Shown piece after piece: positions 26,150 through 37,252 of a DNA stretch of 64,000 bases; position 1 is the stretch's first letter; every line of letters begins with the position of its first letter. This DNA is from Paragordius varius. Lineage: Eukaryota; Nematomorpha. The stretch lies in assembly GCA_964247055.1 (NCBI GenBank), contig OZ176054.1, forward strand, positions 7,998,001 to 8,062,000, in the 5' to 3' direction. The translations under genes and the position numbers were made by a program. The notes beneath the pieces were generated by a model. That model was not told the DNA's origin and did no database searches. It saw only the letters and a list, made by a program, of their open reading frames with translations.

Positions 26150-26590
26150 CACTTGTCGGTTCATCAATATATTATTATGATTTATTCAGGCTTGGGGTCG
26201 CTAGTTCCATTTTATATCGAAGCTCTGATGAACCGAATATAAAAAAATATTCATTCAACTTGACATTGCTTATTTTATAGATAAACCCGATGGTAAAAAT
26301 ATAGCCAAAAAGACATTTGTGCATTAGCTAAATATAAAAATAAAAAACAAATCACTTTTTCTGTTTATATTGATGTTAGTCATTTTATAAACAAAAATAA
26401 CTTTAGTTAAATATTTTGCAAAATCTTCTAAAATAAAAATAGCGTCGAAGCAGTTTGATATGGAGTTTTTTTAAAAAAACTAAATATTTATACGTTTATT
26501 TATATATTTTTATTGGGATAAAATCACATATTTAAATTGGAACCCTCTTCTTGAGTAGTTTTTCAACATTACCCCATGTTGAATCAAAAT
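26150..26590. repeat. Diverged reverse copy of MITE family B
   Basis: Segments 'ctttttctgtttatattgatgttag', split here as 'ctttttctgtttat' and 'attgatgttag', together with 'gcgtcgaagcagtttgata' and 'attgggataaaatcaca', match in order the reverse complement of family B (35579-36153). It is more diverged than the other copies. Confidence 0.5.
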
Positions 26591-27013
26591 GTCAAATATA
26601 AATGTAAAATAAAACGGAATACTCAAAAAATACAAAACTAAAAAGTTAATCCGATTCCGAATAATTTTAGGGTATATTGTTGAAACAATGCAAAACTTAT
26701 GATAATTCAAATCACATCAAATAAAAAATCAATTTCTATACAATATATAGAATAACTTAAGGCGGTTTTAAGGCGTTTTTGATATTTCGAAAATCGTAGA
26801 TGGGATTTGTTTAACTGTTAAATCCACAACTTAGCTTTAAAATATATTTGGGCCTAAGCTTTGGTACTGCGTTACAAAAATCTTTTCATTTATTCATTTA
26901 TTAAATTTTTATATCATTTACCATTAAAAAATGATTAAAAATGATTAAAATGATTGAAATGGTAAATTTGAAATATATGTAATTTTTAATGCTATGTAAT
27001 GTAAGGTTGTAAC

Positions 27014-30000
27014 TCAATTGATATCTTTTAGAAAATGCATGACTTTCTTGAAAAAGCGCTTAAGTTCTTTTCGCACTTCAATATGTACGACATCCATAAT
27101 ATCATTCATTGTCATGGCGCCTGCTGATACAACTGTAATAAAAAAGATAAAACTATAGTTGCTGTACTATTTAATCCTAAATATCTTTCAAATATAATTT
27201 ATATGAAAAACATTTAAGGTTCATTTTTTATTGATATTTTTAAGAACCAGGGCTTCAGTCCTAAAAAAACCTCACGCGTTAGCCTGTTAGGCTTCAAAAC
27301 CAAATCACAGCCGGCATTTTAATAAAACTTTGCCCCTATAATTGAAAATACGAATCATAGCATTTACAGCAGTTCGCAACAGGGTGACAACGTCACCCAA
27401 GGGGGAGGGGGGTCGTAAAAAATTCTAATGAGGCGCGAAAAATTTGGATATAATTAAAAAATAAGCCAGAAACAAATTTAAGATTTGTCACTGATATGAA
27501 TATTAGAAAATTGCAAATAGGATCTTATTGATCGGTAAAATAAATTTACATTTTTATGTTATTTTTTAGAGGATGGCGCAGGAATTTTTATACTCAATTT
27601 GTTGGGGCGTATGTAAAAAAGGTTGGGAGCCACTGATATACAGATTATAATTTCAGAGTTTAATTGGGAAACTAGATATTTTTGTGCGAAAATTATAAGC
27701 ACATAATGTATTAATGTCCTAGATGAATTGGGGCTAGTTTAACCTAGGCCTAAAATATTGTTTAAAATATGAAATACACGGAAGGAATATTTTAAAATAT
27801 AACATTGGGGTATTGAGATTACGATTATTATATTTAAAAATCTGCCACAGCTCTAAATGAGTTATATGATGGAATTAATCTTATTTTGAGATAAAACGAT
27901 TATGCAACCTTTGTTTGAATGGTGTCTATATTCAACTACTCCAATTTATAACGAATGATATGAATATATTTAAAATACTAAATATATATTTTTTGGTACT
28001 TATTAAATTGTTTGCATTAATTAATTACTTGATTCACATGCCTTTTTTACAATTAATTAATGATTTCAATATTTTTCCTTATTATTAAAATATTATTCAT
28101 GGTGATGAATTAGTGTTAACAAACTACTATAATATGTGCTAAAACTGGTTTTCAAGTTACCAGTCCTAAAACCCCACAGATTAGGAAAAACCACCCAACT
28201 AACTGTTTTAAAAACTATTTAAACTAACTGTACCTGTTCCTTTAACCAATATAAAGACGAAAATGATGCAATATTTCTAGGTCCCTCAAACTTACCCAAA
28301 ATCAAAGTTTAGTTGTTAAATATATATATAAAATCAACATATATTAGACCTGAATTATCCACAACATCATCGCTATATTGGTCATCCATATAACCCTAAG
28401 AGACAAATTTTAAATTTGTAATGAAATTAAATAAATTTTAAAGGAATAAGATTACTTGATATTCTTGTGTTTTTGGGCCTTTTTGACCGACATTGCTAAC
28501 TAAAATTTTATTATTGTAAAAAATATTTAATGCGTATCAATAACAGTGGCTCCACACAAATGGCTTCGTAGGCCGCATTCGAGATATATATGGACATTAT
28601 TTAATAATTTTAGAGAGTTTTAACATAAGATTAAAAATACAGACTTGAGTTTTGTTAATCGGTAAATTGAAAAATCATAAAATTTTGTCAACATATTTTT
28701 GCAAATTATGGATTTTCAATTTTTTCGCGGGCCGCGTGTTGGACATATTTAATTTATAATCGATAATATATACAGGAACTAAAAAATTGCCATTTTTCAA
28801 TAAGAAAAAATGGTAAAATATACATACCAGCCTTTTTCATAGCATATTTTTTCAGGGTTTTACGGAACGTGTCAGATATAATATTGTGAACATCATCTTG
28901 TTTATACAAAGATTGGATTGTGTTGAAATCATCATTACCGAAATAGCTGTTTAACATTGATCTAATCTTCGATTTTAGTTGTTCAACAGTTAAACTTTCT
29001 TCGTGGCCCACGACACCCTCATTCCATTTTGGATAAGATAAAGTTTTTGGATGGTTGTTTATATTTATAGGTGCTTTTGACAAATCATTATAATGGGTTT
29101 CTTTTAATTGGGGCGAAGAAACTGGTTTTCCCGGTATCCGCATACGCTTAATGCGACGAGCGATAGTTTGTTTTGGTTGTTCGGTAGGAGTAAAATAATC
29201 TATATTGTGATAGAAAACTATTAAGAGTTTAATTTCCTGAAGTTTAAGGGAAATATATGAATAAGCAGCGCCTAGATTAAAAGTGGGTTTTTGTAGTATG
29301 AATGATGAATCAAAATTGCAAACTAAAAAAATATAGTTTGAAAAATGTGCCACTACCCTACAACACTTTAATTAATTATTAAATATTATATACCTATAAG
29401 ATTTAAATTAACGAATTAGTCTGTTTACTCTCGTCGTTTGTAGGATTTTAAAAATTCGGCTTTTTTAAGCGGTATTATATGTGATATGTAAGAATATATT
29501 TTAGGACTTTTTATGCGAGAGTAACCTTGTAAAATAAACGATTATTTTGAAATTTTTTTTGCGATAATTACATTTAATATATTATAAACTGCTCATCTGG
29601 AGTACAAATTTCAAGCTTCTAAATCTATTTGAAACATACAGATTTTACTATTTTGATTATGTTACTCAAATATATTTATTTAATTAGTTTCATAGCTTAA
29701 ACTAAAAGAACTATTTGGTGGTTGAAAGTTTGAAATTATTTTTTGGAATAATGCGCTTAATAGGCCATAGATAGCACATTTCATAAATTGGTCCAATATC
29801 ATATTTTTAAGTAATCCGTTTAAATTATTATGGGGTAAATTACCACAAACGATGATAAAGTTTTAATACTACCTTCTTGGATGTTGGGCATTATAGAATT
29901 TATCAAGTTTTTGATTGCTTCTTTCAACATTGGCATGTTAAGGCCATAAGAATTGTCTGTTTGCACAAGATTGTCATAAATATTAGTTTCATATTCGTCA

Positions 30001-31845
30001 TTTCTGTGTCCTATATCACGGCGCATTTTGTTGAACATTGAAGGAAAATATTTGCTTAAAAGACTAGTAGTATCGATATTAAAATCATTATTAAAATAAT
30101 ATGCCGGGTTAGTGTCTTTTTGCTCGCTCGACATAAAACTCGAATCATAAGATTTTACATATGGTTCGTAGTAATTAGAGAATGATTGTTGTTGGGCATT
30201 GAATGAATCAATTAATTCCCGTTTAAATGAGTTCAAAGGAGGTACAGGATACGTATAATCCTTTAACTTGGTTGTTTGATTTGAGGCATCGTTTATTGGA
30301 CCCAAATTTTTTGAACCCTCAGATAGTACCAATGATTGATTTTCTAAGGCACCCAATTTTTCATCATTTGCTTCAACAACATTGTCAAATACGTCATCGT
30401 TAATGAATGTTTCAATCAGCGGTAAATCCTTATCATTAATTTTTTTAAGTTTAAGAGGTTGAATGTTTTCGTCAGTTTCAATGTGCGTTTCTGGAATTTC
30501 AGCCATATTAATTTCTAAAATATATAATTTTGTACAAATTATAAAAGTTGTTGCCAAAATTATCACAATCATTCAATTGTAATATATTACATTTTCATAA
30601 ATTAAGAATAGCACGGAACAAACTATGTATCTAAAAAAGCCCATTATACCAAATAGTATAGCAGTTTATCAAATAAATGTTATTTTACCAGTTTTCTTTT
30701 CAAATGTATTTGGGGTAGTTATGTCATCATCGGATGGGATAAGTATTGCCTGTTGATTTTTTAGTTCTTGTGCAGTAACCGACAAAGTTTCATTTAACTT
30801 TATAACTTTTGGCTCGGAATTTGTATCAGGCCCTTCATTATTTTCTGGAGAGGTTGTCACATTTTTATTCTCCATCGTAACAAATGTTTCATTCTCCTTT
30901 TGTTTAAAGTATTCCATAACTTTCTTTTTTAACATTTCTAAAGGCATTATTTTAAATTATTTTGTATGTCGAAATAAATATAAAACCGATACAAATATTA
31001 ACTAAACAAAGCATATATCGTTCGTGTGAATAATTTTACAAAACTTTCAAATTTATGTCTGTCGTTAAATGTAATTATTACTAGCTAAAATTTCCCCTTC
31101 TGAGCCTTTGTGCGCATATGTAATTACCTAAAATTCTCCCCCTAAATTTCTCCAATTCCTTTAAGCTATCAAATAAAAAATATACACAGTCAAAAGTCTC
31201 TTTTTCCCTTTTGTATATTAAAGGATAAGGACTTAAATTGTATCCAGACATGTGAAAGCTTTAACACTCGTCTGCCCAGGGCTGACAGTATTGCGTAGTT
31301 TTGGGGTTCAAACTCTGGCACTCTACACACATAGTGTGAGAGTCCGGCCCCCTACCTTTTAGATCAGGGATGTCCAGCACAATGGCTTCGTGGGCCGCAT
31401 TCGCAAAATATATGAGCATTAAACAATATTTTTAGATTTTAGACATTAGTCATTAAATCGCTAGTTCATTGCCAAAATTTGGAAAGACTTATTCAGAAAA
31501 TTTCTATAATATTTTTTAGCAGATTATTATATATGAAATTACTAAGAATTCCCGCGTACCGCGTGTTGAACACCCCTGAGATATTAAATATATCGATATA
31601 AAATACTAACCTTTTAAATTTACGTAAAATGGATCTATTTCTTCTGTATCATTAATGCTGCCTTTTCCATCATTCGATTTCGTTGATGTTACAAAGGATT
31701 CAACATTCGAATTAAAAGAGTTTTCTTCGATAGCATTGGTATTAATATCATCAACTATAACATTGTCCAAATCCAGGGTAGTGACAAGCGATTTTGTAAC
31801 CAAAAGTAACACGCTTACCGTTAAAGCTAATCTCACCATCCACAT
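27014..31845 (-). CDS. Unrecognised secreted acidic protein, 568 aa
   Basis: Seven exons: 31845-31611, 30937-30689, 30514-29873, 29199-28824, 28495-28456, 28395-28350 and 27132-27014, 1707 nt with all phases closing and stop TGA at 27016-27014. Residues 1-24 ('MWMVRLALTVSVLLLV' then 'TKSLVTT') are a clear signal peptide. There is no other membrane segment. The mature chain is acidic and Asn/Ser/Thr-rich with many N-glycosylation sites (NDT, NET, NVT, NQS, NQT), so it is probably exported. Around residue 385 there is a strongly basic patch 'ARRIKRMRIPG', a possible proprotein-cleavage or heparin-binding site. The C-terminal quarter is helical ('LKSKIRSMLNSYFG', 'FRKTLKKYAMKKAG', 'VRKELKRFFKKVMHF'). 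No cysteine-rich module or known domain was recognised. The fourth exon's donor at 28823 was chosen because only it keeps the next two exons open. Family unknown; structure well supported. Confidence 0.72.
27367..27635. mobile_element. hAT-like MITE, family G (CAGTGGTTCCCAACC-type ends)
   Basis: Left end 'cagcagttcgcaac' and right end 'ggttgggagccactg' are imperfect inverted copies of the common hAT end CAGTGGTTCCCAACC. Non-coding, about 270 bp, inside the last intron of the secreted-protein gene. Related ends are at 57281-57449 and 62605-62619. Confidence 0.65.
28541..28747. mobile_element. hAT-like MITE, family F copy
   Basis: Contains 'atggcttcgtaggccgcatt' near the left end and 'cgcgggccgcgtgttgga' at the right end. 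The same pair flanks the copies at 31364-31580 and 59365-59690. It lies in the intron after exon 4 of the secreted-protein gene. Confidence 0.65.
31364..31580. mobile_element. hAT-like MITE, family F copy
   Basis: Starts 'cagggatgtccagcacaa', contains 'ggcttcgtgggccgcattcg', and ends 'accgcgtgttgaacacccctg', an inverted match of the start. About 215 bp in the first intron of the secreted-protein gene. A GGTTCAAACTC stretch just upstream (31302-31312) looks like a Pol III B box, but no tRNA or SINE body could be drawn. Confidence 0.7.
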
Positions 31846-32635
31846 TGTAATTTTTACAAGTATTTATTTAATAAATCGGAATGTAAACTATTTTATAATG
31901 AAAACGATATTTTGTAACTTACAAAATATTTTTTAAAGAAAAATATATAAAATACTAAATGTGCTTTTTGCCATCATCCAAAAATTTATAGCTTTAGGGG
32001 CTCTCAAACACGCATTTTGTTTATTAAAAGAAGGAGATACAGACTTATGCACATAAAATTTTTATCCTCACACTACTTAATTTTTTTGCGTCCCCTTTTT
32101 TCATAAAAACCTATTATTTCTATATTTTCTTATAAATATTTAAAATACATTATTAGATTATTATATTTACATATTCGGAATAAATTTTCAGCTGTTTATC
32201 AAAAGCTGGCAAAAATGCGTCAATAATAGTGATATAAAAAATGCAAGCACATGCTTTAGGTTATATTAGTATCCTGTTGCAGAAATTTTTATAATATAGC
32301 TTGTATTATAATACCTTTTATTATATTTTATTTATTTTTTTGAGTTAAGGGCACAATTAAATTCATTTTGATAATTTTGAATGTTGAAAATATCCAAAAT
32401 AATAACATAAATAATAATGAAAACAGACATAAAAATTAAAAAAATACGAGAAAATTGTGGAAAATAAAATTTTTGTTAACCTATATAAAAGTGTTGCGAG
32501 GATAGTATTATGACCTAATTTGAAATTGTTGTATAATGTAATTTTACAATTTATATTTAAATTCATTTTAAAGCCCGACAGATATCATAGGGTACAGGTA
32601 GAGGCTTTACTTTGAAAGTTAGGAATAGGGTTGTG
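31846..32635. other. 5' flank of the secreted-protein gene and spacer
   Basis: AT-rich. It must contain the promoter of the minus-strand secreted-protein gene, but no motif is recognisable. No exon seen. Confidence 0.4.
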
Positions 32636-33309
32636 CATTTGACTGTTTTTTCAAAAATGTCCGGTCAGACCCAGTCAGACTATGGTCATGACTAATTTTT
32701 ACTTATGTAAATATCATGTGATAGAGATTGTGAAAATAATGCTGAAACTTGCGTTTCACTAATAATGTCATGTTTTTTCTTAAGTTTGTATTATTCATTT
32801 TTTTATATATATTTTTTACAAATATATTCAATCAGAATTTTGTTTTCAAATAAATTTTGCTACATGTGTGTGGCCTTCTAAATCTTCGAATGCATAGCTT
32901 TTAATACTGGATATTTTAAATAAAATTTTACCTAGTTTGTTTTACACTTTCTTTCATCAATGATTAAATATAAGATGTTTTTGATTTTATTGGTTCACAA
33001 TTGCTTGAATGTTTTGTTATTCGACATAACTGGATATGCTTAAATGCTGATTGTTATAAAATGTTTAACAATTTTTAATATATTGTTAAATAAGCATATT
33101 TAAATATCGATTAATTAATTTATTTAAATATTTGATTCATATAAAATATATTAAAAACAATAAAATTTTCCTAGCTCTCTTTCAAAAAAAATTTACTATC
33201 ATTTATTCAAAAAACGGATGTTTTTTAAATGACCATGGTCAAAAAATAAATAGTCACTGACCTGGTCATGACCCGGTTAAACGGGTCATGACTTGGTCAG
33301 TTAACCCTA
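32636..33309. mobile_element. Non-autonomous hAT-like element (TAGGGTT ends, GGTCATGACC palindromes)
   Basis: Left end 'tagggttgtgcatttgact' and right end 'cagttaaccctaa' are inverted. Near both ends lie palindromic words built on GGTCATGACC ('atggtcatgact', 'cctggtcatgacccggtt', 'acgggtcatgac'). The same ends and words flank the larger element at 57597-58975, which has transposase remnants, so this 674-bp copy is probably mobilised by that family. No open frame. Confidence 0.65.
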
Positions 33310-33339
33310 ATTAAAAATAATTTTTTTATGCTGAACATA

Positions 33340-34490
33340 TTTATCACCTCAGAAATATTTAAAATATATATTTTTTTAATAATCCCCCAATTTAAAAACA
33401 CACACCATTAAAATTTAAATTCTGCGGTAAAAATGTTTAGCAACATTGTATTTAGAAAAGTTTTTTTTATATCTTAAAGCATTTTGCCTTTCCACCATAC
33501 CATAAAATAGAATGAGGTTCGCTTTAAATATATTCCAAAAATTGCATTTTTATTAAATTAACATTTTTTTTAAATTTATTTCCCACTTTTTCTGCATTTA
33601 TATTTTAAAACAATGAAAAAATTTGAGACTTTCGAAGCTCACATCTACAGAATAAAATTTCATAAAAATATTGTTTTTTACTTAAAAGTGTGCAAATTAT
33701 GGCATTTTTAATGGAGCAGTTACTAAAAAGTAACTTTCATATAGCACTCGTAAGGGCCAAAACCAAAAGCATTATGATAATCCTGATACATTTTCCTATA
33801 TATATATTTCAGAAGGAGATTTATTTTGTAGACACTTTGCATATCGTATTTTTGTAACTTTAATAATTAAGAATGAAAAGAATATTTGGTAGAATAAGTT
33901 ATATTATTTGAAATTTCTTTAGATAATGATCTTTCCAATATAACTTTTATTTTTGGTGAATAGTATATATTGCGTTTTTTAGAGGTGTAAAACTAAAAAC
34001 GTAGAATGCTGGCTTTTATAACAACGTAAATTGTGTAGGCCTCAAATCATAAGTGGAAAATTGATATGCGCCAAAAATAGTCGAGTATATTTTGAAATAG
34101 CACCTCAAACCTCGTGTTGAATCGGAATTCCTAAAAAAGCGAGTTCCCGAAATTAAGTGCTTTTGAGGATCTTCCGGCCCAGATTTCGCCATATTTTTTT
34201 TAAGAGCGCGCCAAACATTTAGCCTCTGTAATTAGCCGCTCCCGACCTATGACATTATTTTTCTTAAATAACCAAGTCCCCAATAAAGTTTTAAGCATTT
34301 TATTGCCCTTATGAGATTGTATGAAATAAATAGTCTAACTCAGTAGTTAAAGTATCAAAGAAATTTTTAGACCCATTGCTTTTTCAATTAGACGGTAGAC
34401 TTCCACACTCGATAAAATGCGCCCGAATTAAAATAACGTGGTTTGAAACTAATTTCTCAAATTATAAAACTATATGGATTTAATAACACA
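33340..34490. repeat. Foldback family A, partial copy, plus spacer
   Basis: 'cgtaagggccaaaacc' with 'aaaagcattatgataatcc' at about 33750-33782 matches the right arm of the foldback family, and inner blocks match its right half. The part from 33830 to 34490 is AT-rich with some higher-GC segments but no joinable exons. Confidence 0.5.
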
Positions 34491-34499
34491 GTGTAAAAA

Positions 34500-36465
34500 A
34501 ATATCCGATTAAATAAATATTCTGATAAGATAATGTATCAGGATTATCGTGGTGCTTTTAATTTTGGCCCTTACCAGCGATTTAAGAAGGTTATTTATAC
34601 TTTATGGTAAATGCTAAAGATAAAAAAATGGCAAATTTTGCACACATTTTGTTAAGCAATTTTTTACGATGAAAGCTAATTTCATTCCAAAAATATTACT
34701 AAAATACATCATAAACTAAAACATAAAAAGCAAAATAATATTTTTTTAAAAATTTAATTTTTAGACGTGGGCACCGAATGTCCCAAATTTTGCTCTACTA
34801 TAAAATGGGCTAGTTTTCTTAAAATAGCCGTAAAAATGGCGAGATTGTACAAATTTTATTATATACTAAATTTTGATAAATATTTTTAATGCATGATTCT
34901 TTTGATAAATTTAATTTTTGGCAAAATTTGTTGAAGCGTGCTTTATACTATTTTGATACATGATGGAAACGGTATAAAAACGTAAGAAAACTCTTTTCAT
35001 TTCTATCATCTCAGAATGATTACAATGTCTAGTCTTCAAATGTATTTTTATAGAAATTGTGATTTTTTACAAAAACACCATTTAAAAGCAACCTTTAAAT
35101 TAAAATTTAAACCGATAGAAATGTTAATTATCGAATCATATAGAAAACGTATTTGATCTTAACACTTATTTTTTTTATTTTTTTCTTAGTTTAACTTTTG
35201 GGGGTGTTTTAACTCCCAGAGCTCATCTTTATAAATAAACACAATTTAAGTTATTTTAGTTAAAATTTGATTAACAAAATTATTCTCATGTATTAGTTAT
35301 ATATATTTTAATACAGTTTTGTGACTTCTAGGGTCTAAAATTGGTACACCCTTAAAAACACGCTTGAAACGAACAGCTGATAATAAAATAAAAATATATC
35401 AGGTTTTTGATAGTAATATAGCATGAAAGCTTTTAAAAGTTAATTATTTACATTTTCTATCCATAATATGCATTTGTTTGCCTGTTGCATTAGCGATTTT
35501 AAAAATTTTAGAAAAGAAATGGCGGCAAAAACGAATGAGAGGAGGATTTTTTTACAATACATTTTTAAAATTTTTCTTTAACACTTCGATTCAAATTGGG
35601 GTATCTAAATACCCCAGACTAAATTAAAATTAAATTTTTAAAAAACTACTGAAGGAAACGGTCCCAATTTAAATTTATGCTTCTATCCTGATAAATATTA
35701 TATAAATATGCCAAAATATCTTGATTAAATTTTGTTTTGCAAAAAAAGTTCCATCTCAAACTACTTCGACGCCATTTTTATTTTACAAAAATATTGCAAA
35801 ATATCGTCTTAATTTTTAGGGTAAAATTAAAGCTTATTTTTTATATAAATTACATCTAACATTGATAGAAATAGAAAAAGCGGTTTATTTTGTATTATTT
35901 TTTAATTTTACAATTTGACAACGTGACTAAATTTTTACCTTTCAGTTTTAGTTCAAAATAAGTAATACCAAGTATTTTTGAATAAATTTTTTTATATATT
36001 TCGGTTTATTAATGTTATGTAAGTTCAAAATTTTGCCATGGTTTCGATTGCTTCCATACTTTGTAAAGTATTTGATTTTAAACAGGCCTGGGGTATCCAA
36101 CTACCCCAATTTGAATCGAAGGACTAAAATGAGTGTGTTGTATCCAAGTGTTAAAAAACGCGATATTTTGCAAAAATTAAAATAAAAATGGCGTCGATGT
36201 AGTTTGATATGAAACTTTTTCAAAAAATTTTATTTAGATATATCGGCTTATTTATATAAATTTTATTGGGATAGAAGCATAATTTTAAATTGGGACCGTT
36301 TCTTTCACTTTTTTTATTAAAACATAAATTTAAATATATCCTGGAGTATTTAGATACCCCAATTAATCGAAGTGTTAAACCACTCGTAAGGGTCAAAACC
36401 AATAGTGCCATTATAATCCGATACCTTATCCTATCAGTATCTATATATTTCCTCAGGATATTAAT
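34500..36465. repeat. Foldback family A element apparently split by insertions
   Basis: The left arm ('attctgataagataatg', 'tatcaggattatcgtggtgc', 'tttggcccttacc') starts at about 34510. The matching right arm ('cgtaagggtcaaaacc', 'aatagtgccattataatcc', 'cctatcagtatctatata') lies at about 36388-36450. Between them are an extra repeat segment (35290-35520, 'gaacagctgataataaaa') and two family B units, 35579-36153 forward and about 36165-36378 reverse and truncated. This looks like nested insertion into an older palindrome. Confidence 0.55.
35579..36153. mobile_element. MITE family B, best complete copy
   Basis: 575 bp, starting 'taacacttcgattcaaatt' and ending 'gtatccaagtgtta', an inverted match of the first 8 bp. 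Just inside both ends lies a small hairpin built on GGGGTA...TACCCC ('ggggtatctaaatacccc' at left, 'ggggtatccaactacccc' at right). Non-coding. Other copies: 51962-52388 (3' truncated), 52389-52970, 53035-53105 (end only), 63633 to beyond the window, plus reverse or diverged copies near 9.3, 26.2 and 36.2 kb. Confidence 0.8.
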
Positions 36466-36534
36466 ATTCCCCCCGATTTTTTTACAGTGTGTAATTAACT
36501 ATTTTTAGATAAAAATTTATCCAGCCCCTATCAA

Positions 36535-36744
36535 TTAATCCTGGTAGGCTTTCATCCTCTGTGAAATGACTATAGTAAAAAGTGACTTACAAGCAAATTT
36601 TCGCCCCATGTGGAATAATGGTTTTAGGTATTTATTGATAAAAGCCAAATTTATCATTTTTTCAAAATCTTTAGGGTCAGTCTGTAAAAAATCATTAATG
36701 AGAATTAGTGTGGCAAACAGTTTTTCGAAAATCTTGGATACCAT
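36535..36744 (-). CDS. Candidate small coding region, unrecognised
   Basis: Open frame of 69 codons starting at 36744, containing 'MVSKIFEKLFATLILIND', 'TDPKDFEKMINLAFINKY' and 'HMGRKFA', with base composition richer in GC than the surroundings. It runs open a further 18 codons upstream without another ATG. Near its end a 21-nt GT..AG segment ('gtaagtcactttttactatag') could be a frame-neutral tiny intron like those in ORC5, which would change 'KFACKSLFTIVISQ' to 'KFAFISQ'. It may be the terminal exon of a gene whose upstream exons I could not join, or a gene divergent from ORC5. No family recognised. Confidence 0.33.
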   Translation of the reverse strand: MVSKIFEKLFATLILINDFLQTDPKDFEKMINLAFINKYLKPLFHMGRKFACKSLFTIVISQRMKAYQD

Positions 36745-37252
36745 ATATTTCGTATGGGGTTTTTCATTTTTAGAAAAAACCTTAGTTATGAACTTTTATT
36801 TATAATACCTTTCAATTTCATAACCCACTAAGTCACAGCGACGCGTGACAAAACAGGGTTAATTTATAATAATAGAAATTATTTTTGATCATTTTAATTA
36901 TATAAAACAGAACAACTTTAGTTTCTTAAGCTAAATTTGGCTATCCTATATACTAGACAATAACATTTTATATCTAGCAATATTTTATATTAAATTAAGT
37001 CCATTGATCATGTTATATTTTTATAATTTTCATTAAAACCTAGAAGCAATTTTGACGGCAAAAATTTCAGATTAATATTTTTGTATAACTCAACTTCATT
37101 TAAAATGTTTTTTTATCAAATTTGTTGTCTATATTACGTATGTTAGACGCCCCCTCTTAATTCATAAAAAGAAAGTGCAAATTTAATCATAAATTTTTTT
37201 AGTCACACTTTTAGTGAGTGTTCCCTACAAATGCTGAACCACCAAGTTTAAA

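Noticed and set aside
31302-31312. GGTTCAAACTC, a Pol III B-box look-alike
   Set aside because: No matching A box or cloverleaf nearby; not enough for a tRNA or a SINE.
36220-36508. Overlapping open frames on both strands
   Set aside because: They fall in the truncated reverse family B copy and the right arm of foldback family A; not genes.
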